NCBI GenBank assembly: GCA_024275635.1
Contig: JAJRYT010000031.1
Location: 1-39,829, forward strand
Length of the DNA stretch: 39,829 nt
Source: Chloroflexota bacterium
GTDB taxonomy: Bacteria > Chloroflexota > Anaerolineae > Promineifilales > Promineifilaceae
Direction: 5' to 3'
Made by a program: the position numbers and the translations under genes. Positions 1 to 8,590 of the stretch are shown one piece after another (the stretch's first letter is position 1; each line of letters begins with the position of its first letter). The notes under the pieces are model-generated. The model saw only the letters and a program-made list of their open reading frames with translations. It made no database searches and had not been told where the DNA came from.

Positions 1-193
1 AATGCAACTTTACTCGAGTACGAATATTTGAACATCGCATAAAAAGAGTGACATGCAAATATTATTTGAATACAAACCCACGCGGTCGAGTACGGTTTGG
101 AAGCAATCTGTTAGGAATGTACAAAGTCGAGCTTAGTATTTGTTAGGCGTGGTTTAAATTGTTGATGAAAATTCTAAGAAGGAGCTAAAAACG

Positions 194-643
194 ATGAAGT
201 ATCTTTTAGTTAAAGATTGGATGACTAAAGATGTAATAGTGGCTTCACCAGAGATGCCCATGTTGGAAGCGCACAGACTCATGCGTGAGAATAAAATTCG
301 CCGTATGCCGGTTTGCGATAACAAAAAGGTTCTGGGCATTGTTACGCGCAGTGATGTGCGGCAGGCTGAGCCATCGGATGCTACCTCATTGAATGTTTGG
401 GAAATTAATTATTTGCTGGCCAAATTGAAGGTTCAAGACATCATGACTAAGGATGCCAAAACCATCCGGCCAGATGATAGTGTTAAAACGGCGGCCACCG
501 CATTGCACCAAAACCAGATTGGCGCGCTGCCGGTTACTGAAGAAGACGGCACGTTAGTGGGTATTATCACTGAATCTGACATTTTCCGTATTTTGATTGC
601 CTGGTTTAATGAAGAAGTAGGCGAGTCAAGTACAGTTAAATAG
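194..643 (+). CDS. CBS-pair domain protein
   Basis: A 149-residue soluble protein made of two CBS motifs, at about residues 8-57 and 80-137. Each begins with the same signature (DWMTKDVIV and DIMTKDAKT) and ends with the typical G-I-[VI]-T-x-S-D segment. Stand-alone CBS pairs usually bind adenosine nucleotides and act as energy or redox sensors, often regulating a partner; no partner is visible here. The start is firm: AAGAAGGAGCT lies about 8 nt before the ATG. It is one of only three plus-strand genes in the window, is convergent with manA, and shares a terminator hairpin with it. The family is clear; the ligand and target are unknown. Confidence 0.9.
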   Translation: MKYLLVKDWMTKDVIVASPEMPMLEAHRLMRENKIRRMPVCDNKKVLGIVTRSDVRQAEPSDATSLNVWEINYLLAKLKVQDIMTKDAKTIRPDDSVKTAATALHQNQIGALPVTEEDGTLVGIITESDIFRILIAWFNEEVGESSTVK

Positions 644-679
644 TTCCTGTCACTGATTGTTCCCTGGAAGAGGGGAAAA

Positions 680-721
680 AACTGGGCTGACTATATGTTG
701 TAGTTAGCCCAGTTACTTTTT
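680..721 (+). terminator. Intrinsic terminator after the CBS gene, possibly bidirectional
   Basis: A 14-bp stem (AACTGGGCTGACTA pairing with TAGTTAGCCCAGTT, one G-T wobble) has a 7-nt loop and is followed by a T-rich run. It sits 36 bases after the CBS stop. On the other strand an A-rich stretch flanks the same stem, so it could also stop manA transcription, whose stop codon lies in the T run. Confidence 0.8.
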
Positions 722-1715
722 AGCCTAATTTTGTGACGTATGTGCGTAGGAGGGTGGCGGTTTTGGCAGCACGCACGGTAAAATCACCCAGGGATGCGGG
801 CAGCAGGGAGAACTGTACGGCCGTTAACCCCACCCCATTGATGTTCACTGCCCCTTTGATAGCTCCCCAAATCTGCAAACTGTCGCCCTGGCAACGGCCG
901 TTGTAAACTGCCCCCGCCGCTATCTCTACTCGTTCCGTTACAAAATAACGATTCTGGCATAAACGATATCGGCGCAAACCTTGAGCGTCATAAATCAGTT
1001 CCGGTGGGCACAACCCTGGTTCCACCTGATCAAAATTGATGACATCCATTGCCTTATCAACATGAAGCGGCCGTGGACGGCCATCTATCCCCAGGCGATT
1101 CCAATCATACACCCGATACGTCGTATTCGAATTTTGCTGAATTTCGGCGATAATCAGGCCGCCAAGAATCGCATGCAGCGACCCAGCGGGAACACAAACT
1201 ACATCGCCAGCCCTGACCGGGAGCCGATGCAAATAGGGTTCCAGATTGCCGTCATGAATCGCCTGGCGAAATTTGCAGGGCGTTGTACCGGCTCTGATGC
1301 CTAAAATCACAGCTGCATCCGGTTCGGCAGCCAAAACAACCCACATTTCGGTTTTGCCCAACTCATTCCCCTCATGAGCCAACGCATAATCATCATCCGG
1401 GTGAACTTGTACGGATAAAGGACGGTTGGCGTCAAGCAGCTTGATGAGCAGAGGGAATTTCCCCCGTTCCTGCGCCCAGGCGTTGTTAGCGCCAATCAAA
1501 CGTAGTCCCAGAGTCTGGTGGAGTTCGGTGAGACGCTGGCCGGCAAAGTGACCGTTGTTGATAACGGCCGTTCCGTCTTCATGGGCGGCAATCTCCCAGC
1601 TTTCGGCTGTATTCCCCGGCGGCAGTGTCCGTCCAAACCGCTCCAGGCCGCGCCCCCCCCCAATGTAATTCTTTAGAACCGGTTCAAATGTCAGTGGGTA
1701 CAGTGTGTGATTCAC
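720..1715 (-). CDS. manA: Mannose-6-phosphate isomerase, short class I type
   Basis: This enzyme interconverts mannose-6-phosphate and fructose-6-phosphate in the cytoplasm, feeding GDP-mannose and glycan synthesis. It has 331 residues, the usual length for the short Bacillus-like form. Zinc-site motifs are visible: QVHPDD (103-108, His105), GKTEMWVV (Glu123) and PAGSLHAI (His181). The EIQQNSNTTYRVYDWNR signature follows at about 191-207. The open frame extends 70 codons further upstream, but that part overlaps the neighbouring dehydrogenase and is not PMI-like. The chosen start is a GTG preceded by AGGA at 6 nt, 13 nt after the upstream stop codon. The spacing suggests co-transcription with the xanthine-dehydrogenase-like gene, although no metabolic link is obvious. 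Confidence 0.9.
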   Translation of the reverse strand: MNHTLYPLTFEPVLKNYIGGGRGLERFGRTLPPGNTAESWEIAAHEDGTAVINNGHFAGQRLTELHQTLGLRLIGANNAWAQERGKFPLLIKLLDANRPLSVQVHPDDDYALAHEGNELGKTEMWVVLAAEPDAAVILGIRAGTTPCKFRQAIHDGNLEPYLHRLPVRAGDVVCVPAGSLHAILGGLIIAEIQQNSNTTYRVYDWNRLGIDGRPRPLHVDKAMDVINFDQVEPGLCPPELIYDAQGLRRYRLCQNRYFVTERVEIAAGAVYNGRCQGDSLQIWGAIKGAVNINGVGLTAVQFSLLPASLGDFTVRAAKTATLLRTYVTKLG

Positions 1716-1728
1716 AGCATCCTGACCC

Positions 1729-4704
1729 TCATGCCTGCATCGCCGTGAAAACCCGCTGCGGGGTGAAAGGAATGCGGCGCAGGCGTACGCCTGTGGCGTC
1801 AAAGACGGCGTTAGCAATCGCCGGGGCCACCCCATCCTTGGGGATTTCGGCAATCGCTTTGGCTCCAAATGGGCCGGTCGGCTCATTCGTCTGCACCAAA
1901 ATCGCTTGCATCCAGGGCATTTCATCGGCGCGGTAGATGTGGTAGGGGCCGAATTCGTCGTTGATCAGGTTGCCCGTTTCATCGTAGGCCATCTCTTCGC
2001 AGTGGCCGTAGCCCAGCGCCTGCGCCATCCCGCCTTCTACTTGTCCACTGGCGGTGATGGGGTTGATAGGCACGCCCGCGTCCACGGCCATGACCAGTTT
2101 GGTCACCGTTACCTGGCCTGTTTCCGTATCCACTTCCACTTCGGCGAACTGCCCGGCAAAGGGCGGCGGCGAGGCGGCGCTAACGTAGCTGGCCAAGGCC
2201 ATGATCTGGCGCTGGTCTTCCTGGTGTAAGCTGTGCAGGGCGACGGCTTCCAGGGTGACGGAACGGCCGTCCCTCGCCACCGCCAGCTTATTCTCCAACC
2301 GAATATCCGCAGGCTTGACCGCTCCTCGTTCCCCGCTGCCTGCTCCCCCGTTCAGCATCAATGCCGCCCGCTCCCGAATTTGGCCGGCCACCTTTTCCGC
2401 CGCTTTTTTAACGGCCGTTCCTGAAATATACGTCGTGCTGCTGGCATATGCGCCCACATCAAATGGCGTCATATCCGTGTCGCTGGAATACATAATGATG
2501 TCGGCTAAGGCAACGCCCAGCACCTCCGCCGCCATCTGCGCCAGCACCGTGTCCGACCCCGTGCCCAAATCCGTCGCCCCCACCAGCACATTAAACGAGC
2601 CGTCATCATTCATCTTGATGCTGGCCCCGCCCATGTCCAGGCCGGGAATAGCCGTGCCGTGCATACACATCGCCGCCCCCAGGCCGCGCCGTAGATGCGG
2701 TTTGCCGGGAACTTCATGCCAGCCCGGCTCAAACTTGCGCGCCCATTCAATCGCTTCCATCCCCTGTTCAAAACATTCATTCAGCCCGCACGATTCAATC
2801 ACAGGCACATTGGCGACCGTTTCCTTTTCCCCTTCACCCAGGAGCGGGGCGATGGGCATCGGGTCGCCTGCCTGCACCCAATTCTTGCGCCGGAAGGCAA
2901 TCGGATCCAACTTCAATTCGTAGGCGATTTCGTCCATGTGGCTTTCCAACGAGAACAACGCCTGCGGGCCGCCGTAGCCGCGATACGCGCCGGGAACGGG
3001 TAAATTCGTATAGGCAACAATGCAGTCAAATTCACGATTAGGACAGTTATAACTGCTCAGGCCGCGCAGGCCGGTAACAGTCTGCACCGTCAGGCCGTGC
3101 GTGCCATAGGCGCCGGTGTTGGCCACGACGGTGAACTGCTGACTGTGTAATGTGCCGTCAGCCATGACGCCTGTTTTCCAGGTGATTGTTTGCGGGTGGC
3201 GGGTGCGGCTGCTGCGGAACTCTTCCGAGCGGGTTAATTCCAGCCGCACCGGGCAGCCCGTTTTAATGGTTAGATGGCCGACGATGTCTTCAATCAGCAC
3301 TTCTTGCTTCACGCCAAAACCGCCGCCGATGCGCGGCTTGATGACCCGGATGCGGCTGATAGGCAGACCCAGCAGCGGCGCAATCATGCGCCGGGCATGG
3401 AAAGGAACCTGTGTTGAGGTTCGCATTACCAGCCGCTCATCCGAATCCCACCAGCTAATGGCGATGTGCGGCTCAATCGGCGCCTGCTGTACCTGATGGA
3501 CGTAGTAATGATGTTCAAAAACGTGGTCGGCCTCGGCAAACCCCTGGGTCACGCCGCCTACCTCGGCTTTGATGTGATGGACGATGTTGCGGCCGGCGTC
3601 GTGAATGCCTTCGGTGTCATCTTCATCGTGGATAACGGGCGCGCCAGGTTGGATGGCTTCGTTTTCGTCGAAGACGGCTGGTAAGACATCATACTCGACT
3701 TTGATCAGCTTGAGCGCGGCCGCGGCGATTTCGGGCGTATCGGCGGCAACGGCCGCTACCCGGTCGCCTACATAGCGTACTTTGTTGTCAAAACTGACCT
3801 GATCCAGCGGCGGTGGGTTGGGGTAGCTCTGCCCGCCGGAAGCGTATTTGACTCGCTTTATGTTTTGGTAATGAATGACAGCGCGGACGCCGGGCAGGGC
3901 GGCGGCGGCCGTATCGTCAATGTTCAGGATGCGGGCGTGGGCATGGGGGCTGGTGAGTAGTTTGGCATGGAGCATGCCCCGCATCTCAATGTCGTCCACG
4001 AAGGCGGGGTTGCCTTTGGCTAACTTAACGGCATCTACTTTGGCTTCTGGTTTGCCGACAACGGCCGTTTCCGGCACGCCGGAGGAAAGTTGGATGTTGG
4101 TTTTAGGTTTGGTTTGTGTAGAGACTGGAGACTGGGGTCTGGAGAGCGGCTCCGGCCCGGCCAGGTCGTCGTCTGCCGCTGGCAGATCAACAAAATAGCT
4201 GGCGTCTACGATTTGCGGCCCTGCGTAGGGGGGGACGTCTTCGCCGCGCAGGGCGGCGGCGGCGCGCAAAACGGCTTCCACCGGCTTGACGTAGCCTGTT
4301 TCCCGGCACAGCACGCCGGAAAGCGCATCACGCACATCACGCTCTGTCGGGTTGGGATTCTTGTCCAGCAGGGCTTTGGCCGCCAAAATCATGGCCGGGG
4401 TGGAATAGCCGGATTGAATGGCGCCGGTTTCGATGAATGCTTTTTGGATGGGATGCAGTTCGCCGACGCGCTCGGTTAATCCTTCGATGGTTTCGATTTT
4501 GTGTCCAACGGCCTGCCCGGCGAGCAGGGTGTCGCTGTTGACCAGTCGGCCGTCAATCAGCACGGCGGCGGCCCCGGTCTGCCCGTCGTTGCTGCCAAAG
4601 CGGACGCTGAAGTAGCCGGCGCCGCGCAGGGCTTGCAGCAGGGTGTCGGTAGGGCGGGCGGTGATGGTTTGGGAACGGCCGTTGATGCGCAGTGTAAGTG
4701 CCAT
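1729..4704 (-). CDS. Xanthine dehydrogenase-family Mo hydroxylase fused to a cluster-less 2Fe-2S-like domain
   Basis: A 991-residue fusion. Residues 1-165 have the fold order of the small CoxS/XdhC-type ferredoxin subunit (plant-type half, then the helical half). Residues from about 220 onward are the molybdopterin-binding large subunit. Moco motifs are present: GGGFGVK, AYRGYGGPQ, DLGTGSDTV and, near the C-terminus, GAKAIAEIP, which retains the Glu expected to be the catalytic base. The AYRGYGGPQ loop lacks the AYRCSFR signature of form I CO dehydrogenase, so a purine or other heterocycle hydroxylase is more likely; the substrate is unknown. Seven of the eight canonical Fe-S cysteines are missing, and no FAD subunit is adjacent. 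The start is chosen for AAAGGAGAACACAT before the ATG; an upstream in-frame Met lacks such support. A proline-rich linker at 180-205 is partly encoded by a short repeat. Confidence 0.88.
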   Translation of the reverse strand: MALTLRINGRSQTITARPTDTLLQALRGAGYFSVRFGSNDGQTGAAAVLIDGRLVNSDTLLAGQAVGHKIETIEGLTERVGELHPIQKAFIETGAIQSGYSTPAMILAAKALLDKNPNPTERDVRDALSGVLCRETGYVKPVEAVLRAAAALRGEDVPPYAGPQIVDASYFVDLPAADDDLAGPEPLSRPQSPVSTQTKPKTNIQLSSGVPETAVVGKPEAKVDAVKLAKGNPAFVDDIEMRGMLHAKLLTSPHAHARILNIDDTAAAALPGVRAVIHYQNIKRVKYASGGQSYPNPPPLDQVSFDNKVRYVGDRVAAVAADTPEIAAAALKLIKVEYDVLPAVFDENEAIQPGAPVIHDEDDTEGIHDAGRNIVHHIKAEVGGVTQGFAEADHVFEHHYYVHQVQQAPIEPHIAISWWDSDERLVMRTSTQVPFHARRMIAPLLGLPISRIRVIKPRIGGGFGVKQEVLIEDIVGHLTIKTGCPVRLELTRSEEFRSSRTRHPQTITWKTGVMADGTLHSQQFTVVANTGAYGTHGLTVQTVTGLRGLSSYNCPNREFDCIVAYTNLPVPGAYRGYGGPQALFSLESHMDEIAYELKLDPIAFRRKNWVQAGDPMPIAPLLGEGEKETVANVPVIESCGLNECFEQGMEAIEWARKFEPGWHEVPGKPHLRRGLGAAMCMHGTAIPGLDMGGASIKMNDDGSFNVLVGATDLGTGSDTVLAQMAAEVLGVALADIIMYSSDTDMTPFDVGAYASSTTYISGTAVKKAAEKVAGQIRERAALMLNGGAGSGERGAVKPADIRLENKLAVARDGRSVTLEAVALHSLHQEDQRQIMALASYVSAASPPPFAGQFAEVEVDTETGQVTVTKLVMAVDAGVPINPITASGQVEGGMAQALGYGHCEEMAYDETGNLINDEFGPYHIYRADEMPWMQAILVQTNEPTGPFGAKAIAEIPKDGVAPAIANAVFDATGVRLRRIPFTPQRVFTAMQA

Positions 4705-4747
4705 ATGTGTTCTCCTTTGGCGTCCTCCTCCCAGCGTTTTCAAGTGG

Positions 4748-4773
4748 CAGATAATCAGATTGACGATTATCTG
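4748..4773. promoter_or_regulatory. Palindrome upstream of the Mo-hydroxylase gene
   Basis: Perfect 9-bp inverted repeat CAGATAATC / GATTATCTG with an 8-nt spacer, about 44 bases upstream of the dehydrogenase ATG. It could be an operator. It also has a T run on the plus-strand side, but no plus-strand gene precedes it. The rest of the 228-base gap (4705-4932) shows nothing recognisable. Confidence 0.3.
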
Positions 4774-4932
4774 TTTTTAATCGGGAGGGTGGGCCATTTG
4801 ACGAAGATTCTAATGTAAGAGTCGGGGCGCGTCAAAGCGCGGCTGGGCGAGACGACGCAGTGGGAAGATCGTCTGTTTTATAAAGGTGATGGCCGCCCCG
4901 CCCCGCCCCAATGCGCAGGAGCACAGGGCGGG

Positions 4933-5886
4933 TCAGGTTGAGGCATCATTTAACATTGCTTGCAAGTGTTGTTCAACCTCGGCTGTGGTAAACATCCCTT
5001 CAACGCGGTAAACGGCCGTTCCCGCCTTATCAATCAGGTAAATCCAGGGTTCCGTATTCAGGCCAAACGCATTCATCACCGGCGCTTGCTGCCAGTTTGT
5101 GGCCGCCGGGTCCGGTAAGCCGGTGAACACTTCTACATGGATGAAGTTAAAGGCGTCGCCGTAATCGGCATAAAGTTCATTGGTAACGTCGTAAGCCGGT
5201 CCGCAGAAGCGGGTCTGGCAGAAAGCGGGCGTCGCCAGTAAAAAGAGGGTTGGCTTCCCGTTCGCCAACGCCTCGGACAGCGGGATTTCGTAGAACGCCG
5301 GGTTGGGTTCAACCGCGGAAGTTAACCGGCTCAAATCGCCGCCCGTGTCCAGCAGTGTGGGCGTGTTGATAACTGGTACTTTTTCGCCGGGGGTGACGCT
5401 GATGGAGTCAGCCAGCGCTTCGACGGCGAGGCGCTGAATGTCGGCCGTGCCGTCGGGCAGGATGATTTGTACTTCCACGCCCCATGTTCCCGCCCGGTCA
5501 AAATCGCGCTCATGGGCAAAGATGGTGGTGTATCCTTCCGGGTCTTGAATGCGCACGGCCGTTGCTTCCATGTCCAGCGCTGGGTTCGCCACGTCACCCA
5601 GGTCAAAATAATGAAAATGCACCTGGGCTTCATGAACCATCTCGCCATTCCCATCAAACAAGCCAACGGCAAACCGGTTTTGCCCCACAACCAGCTCCGA
5701 CGGGACGACAACCACTTCCATCTGGCCGGTGGCCTGGGCCGGGTCAATGTGCTCATGGCCTGCCCCATCCTCATGGATTTCGGCCTGGTTAGGAATGGGC
5801 GTGTCGAACGTGACGGCCGTTTCCCCTTCCGCGCCGCCACAAGCCGCCAAAACACCCAGGAACGTCATTAGGATAAATTTTTTCAT
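4933..5886 (-). CDS. Redoxin-like lipoprotein
   Basis: A 317-residue exported protein. It starts with a lipoprotein signal peptide ending in the lipobox LAAC (Cys16), so it should be anchored on the outside of the membrane. The middle (about 55-160) is a beta-rich domain with several His residues (EVHEAQVHFHYFD-like), resembling the YtkA/FixH-type domains in the neighbouring genes. The C-terminal half (about 185-315) looks thioredoxin/peroxiredoxin-like, with TPAFCQTRFCGP where a redox-active Cys would sit; the two cysteines are separated by four residues, not the usual two. It follows the CopC-CopD-cytochrome gene by 44 nt and is probably the last gene of that operon. A role in thiol or copper redox handling outside the cell is inferred. 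Confidence 0.72.
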   Translation of the reverse strand: MKKFILMTFLGVLAACGGAEGETAVTFDTPIPNQAEIHEDGAGHEHIDPAQATGQMEVVVVPSELVVGQNRFAVGLFDGNGEMVHEAQVHFHYFDLGDVANPALDMEATAVRIQDPEGYTTIFAHERDFDRAGTWGVEVQIILPDGTADIQRLAVEALADSISVTPGEKVPVINTPTLLDTGGDLSRLTSAVEPNPAFYEIPLSEALANGKPTLFLLATPAFCQTRFCGPAYDVTNELYADYGDAFNFIHVEVFTGLPDPAATNWQQAPVMNAFGLNTEPWIYLIDKAGTAVYRVEGMFTTAEVEQHLQAMLNDAST

Positions 5887-5930
5887 TGCTGTGATCTCCG
5901 AAGCTGTTGAGAAAGAAACGTCTCTTTCTT

Positions 5931-7472
5931 CTAATGCGCGCTCTTACTCAACGTGCGAATATAATTCACAATATGCCAGCGTTCCTCATCGCTCAATGTT
6001 TTGTCAAAGGCCGGCATGATAGAACCCTCGACGCCGCTGCTGATCCAGTTGTAGAGACGGCCGTCAGGATGCACGCCGGGCACAGTATGCTGGGTCAGGT
6101 CGGCCGGGGGCGGGTTGAGTGACAAACCTACCGGGCCGTCGCCCGCGCCGGAAAGTCCGTGACAGGGAACGCAGTTTTTCAAGTACAACGCTTCGCCGTC
6201 GGCGATGGAATCTGCGTTGGGCGGGATGGGATTGGGTAGGATGGGATTCTTATCCACAATCGGCGGGCGGACGAAAGCGGCCGTTCCGACGAGGATTAAC
6301 GGCAAGGCGAGTAAACGGCCGTATCCCGACCGCCACTTTGCTGCCAACAGGGAGGGGAGGGTAAAAAGCAGCGCCGCCCCCGCCGCCGCCAGCAGTCCGC
6401 CGCTGAAACGGTGCCAGGGAACGGTGGAAACGGCCGTATTCACCCCCACGCTCACATTAAAATTGGCAAAGGCGTCGTACTGATGAACCCAATCGGCCAG
6501 CGTGGGCAGAATTGGCTCCGGTTTGGCGGCGGCGTGGCTGCCCAGACTCAATGAGAGCAGCATCAGCCACCCGGCCAGCGCAACAAGCCAAATATTTCGC
6601 CGTGATGCGAGGCGAGGCAGGAGCCAGAGCATGAGCAGCGCCAGCAGCAGCCGCCCGGCCCATAACGCGCCAAAGCGGGTCATGAACAATACTCTGGTAA
6701 CTGAGGCTTGCCAGGGCCACGCCAATCCGTCTCCGCTGATTTGCCCCGCCTGCACTAGCAGCCAGAAAATCCCGGCCAGCAGGAGAATGAAAAGAGCGGA
6801 TGTGTTTAGTAAGCGGTATTCGGGATTTGGTAATTGGGATTGGGTATCGGGTATTGGATATTGGGTATTGGGTATTTGGTGTCCGGCCTTCCCCGATCTC
6901 CGATTCCTAATCCCCAATCCCCGATCACTAATAACCAATAACCGCTCACCAACAACCGGCCGCCATACCAACAGAACAAATAAAGCCCCCCCGGCCAGCG
7001 TCATTGCCGCCAGATAGGTAAGCCAGCGGGCGGCCGCTTCGCCGGGGGCAAAATCCAGTTGATCATTGGCCTGGGCGGCGGCCAGCGCGGCATTGTCTAC
7101 ATTACCGACGGCAAAAGGGAAGGCCCCGGTTGTCACGTGGCTGTCCACTGAGGAAAGTGTGCGCCAGGAGACGGTGTAGATACCGGCTGGCAGTGAGCGC
7201 AATGTCACGGTCAGCCGGATGGGATTGCCGGGGTCAACGGTGGCGTCGTCGTTGTCTACACGCTTGCCGCTTGTATCCAACACTTGAATGGCGCTAAATC
7301 CGGCTTCAATCGGTTCGCTGAAGAAAAGCTCGACCAGAACCGGCGCGCGATCCAGCCGGGCGTTGGCTTCAGGGGTGGATTGCAGCAAATTGGCATGGGC
7401 GTGGGCGGCAGGCGCAGGCGCAGCCATCAATAAAAGCAATATGAGGAGAAAATATTTGAGGCTAGGCTTCAT
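5931..7472 (-). CDS. CopC-CopD-cytochrome c fusion protein
   Basis: A 513-residue multidomain protein. Signal peptide 1-25; mature CopC-like domain (about 26-123) beginning HANLL with the copper-site motif DSH (110-112). A CopD-like membrane region follows, with predicted helices near 153-172, 225-241, 263-287, 294-312, 356-377 and 385-402 and conserved-looking His313, His330 and His354. The C-terminus (about 424-511) is a class I c-type cytochrome with the haem motif CVPCH (434-438) and likely axial Met486 in SIMPAF. CopC and CopD normally bind and import periplasmic copper; the haem domain is an unusual addition and suggests electron transfer coupled to copper. Residues about 180-224, between helices 1 and 2, are encoded by a tandem-repeat insertion that keeps the frame. 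It lies 26 nt downstream of the PD40 lipoprotein gene. Confidence 0.87.
   Translation of the reverse strand: MKPSLKYFLLILLLLMAAPAPAAHAHANLLQSTPEANARLDRAPVLVELFFSEPIEAGFSAIQVLDTSGKRVDNDDATVDPGNPIRLTVTLRSLPAGIYTVSWRTLSSVDSHVTTGAFPFAVGNVDNAALAAAQANDQLDFAPGEAAARWLTYLAAMTLAGGALFVLLVWRPVVGERLLVISDRGLGIRNRRSGKAGHQIPNTQYPIPDTQSQLPNPEYRLLNTSALFILLLAGIFWLLVQAGQISGDGLAWPWQASVTRVLFMTRFGALWAGRLLLALLMLWLLPRLASRRNIWLVALAGWLMLLSLSLGSHAAAKPEPILPTLADWVHQYDAFANFNVSVGVNTAVSTVPWHRFSGGLLAAAGAALLFTLPSLLAAKWRSGYGRLLALPLILVGTAAFVRPPIVDKNPILPNPIPPNADSIADGEALYLKNCVPCHGLSGAGDGPVGLSLNPPPADLTQHTVPGVHPDGRLYNWISSGVEGSIMPAFDKTLSDEERWHIVNYIRTLSKSAH
6816..6960. repeat. Short tandem repeat array in frame within the CopC-CopD gene
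   Basis: The first half is a degenerate array of G-rich heptamer-like units (GGTATTG/GGGATTG-type). The second half is roughly its reverse complement (AATCCCCAATCCCCGATCACTAATAACCAATAACC). The two halves can fold on each other. This resembles the short tandemly repeated repetitive sequences known from cyanobacteria, such as CCCCAAT-type units. It keeps the reading frame open and encodes an Asn/Pro/Gln-rich loop. Confidence 0.75.
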
Positions 7473-7498
7473 TTAACAATTAGCAATTGGCGATTACT

Positions 7499-8590
7499 TC
7501 ACGGTATCCAGGCGAGCGCGCCGCCGACAACGGCCGTTTCCAACACTTTATTCAGATTCTGCCCATCCGGTTCCATGATGTACAGGCCGGCGGCGCTGAT
7601 GAAAGCGAAGTAACGGCCGTCCGGCGAAAAATCGCCATACAGGCCAATCTCCCGAATCGTCGTCATCCGTTCCGCCGGGCCGCTGCCGTCGGCCGGGATG
7701 CGCCACCAATCGGAAGGGATGTCGTGCGCCAGGGCCACCCGGACGCCCATGAGCCGCTCAAACCAGGAGGTCTGCGGCACGAGCGTATCTTCGGTGACGG
7801 CGCTGAAATAGACGGTACGGCCGTCCGGCGAGAAAAGGGGTGAATCCACTGCCAGAAAATCATCCAGCGTCGTCAGCTGCAGCGGGTCGCTTCCGTCCGG
7901 GCTGGCAACATATAACTCGTTGCCCCGGGAAGTTGGTTCCGAGTAGGCATAGGTCAGGCGGCTGCCGTCAGAAGAGACGCGGGGCCAGATACCATCCTGA
8001 ACAATGACGGCCGTTTCCCCCGCCGCCACATCCAGCCGCTCCAGCCTAACTACAAAAAAGCCGCCCGGCACAGTCGCCTCCTCTGGCCCCATGTGTGCGT
8101 AATACACGCGCCCATCGGCTGCCCAAACCGGGTGAAAGAAAATCTCCTCTGCCAGCCGCTTTTCCACCAGAAGCTGCGGCGCTGCGGCGCCGTTTAGCGG
8201 GAAACGATAGAGGCCGGTATAACCAAACTGTATCTGGCCCTCTGGCGGCGGCGGTGCATAGGCCAGCATTGCCTGTGAGCCATCGGGGGCGACGTCAGCC
8301 GAAAGCAAAAGCCCTCCCGCCGGGGGCGTAAAAAGCGGTGTTGTGGCGCTATTTGCCAGATCATACTGGACCAGTGTAGTTGCCTTTGCGCCGTTGGTTT
8401 GCCCAAGCTGGATGAAGATGAGTTTACCGGCCGGGCCGGCTGCTTCACTAACTGTATTGTCTGCCGCCGGAGTTGTTTCGGGCAAAACGGCCGTTTCCCC
8501 ACCAGAAGTTGCCGGTTCGCCGGGGCGGCAAGCGGCCATTCCCAGAATAATTCCTGTCAAGCAAAACAAAAAAAACGATTTCGCTTTCAT
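7499..8590 (-). CDS. PD40/TolB-like beta-propeller lipoprotein
   Basis: A 363-residue lipoprotein with lipobox GMAAC (Cys21) followed by a Thr/Ala/Glu-rich linker. The rest consists of WD40-like PD40 blades, recognisable by repeated cores such as VAPDGSQAMLAY, VSSDGSRLTYAY, FSPDGRTVYFSA and FSPDGRYFAFIS. Such propellers usually bind peptides or partner proteins, and TolB-type ones work at the envelope. The ATG overlaps the stop of the upstream small membrane-protein gene by 4 nt (ATGA), indicating translational coupling. The job in this locus is unknown; scaffold or sensor of the surface redox complex is an inference. Confidence 0.82.
   Translation of the reverse strand: MKAKSFFLFCLTGIILGMAACRPGEPATSGGETAVLPETTPAADNTVSEAAGPAGKLIFIQLGQTNGAKATTLVQYDLANSATTPLFTPPAGGLLLSADVAPDGSQAMLAYAPPPPEGQIQFGYTGLYRFPLNGAAAPQLLVEKRLAEEIFFHPVWAADGRVYYAHMGPEEATVPGGFFVVRLERLDVAAGETAVIVQDGIWPRVSSDGSRLTYAYSEPTSRGNELYVASPDGSDPLQLTTLDDFLAVDSPLFSPDGRTVYFSAVTEDTLVPQTSWFERLMGVRVALAHDIPSDWWRIPADGSGPAERMTTIREIGLYGDFSPDGRYFAFISAAGLYIMEPDGQNLNKVLETAVVGGALAWIP

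Noticed and set aside
1716-1925. N-terminal 70-codon extension of the mannose-6-phosphate isomerase frame
   Set aside because: It overlaps the end of the dehydrogenase gene, is Arg/Pro/Ser-rich and unlike the family; a GTG with a ribosome binding site lies at the expected start.
2201-2923. 240-codon plus-strand frame
   Set aside because: Antisense to the conserved Mo-binding domain, with composition typical of a shadow frame and no ribosome binding site.
4748-4780. Intrinsic terminator on the plus strand
   Set aside because: The stem and T run look right, but no plus-strand gene precedes it; kept only as a possible operator.
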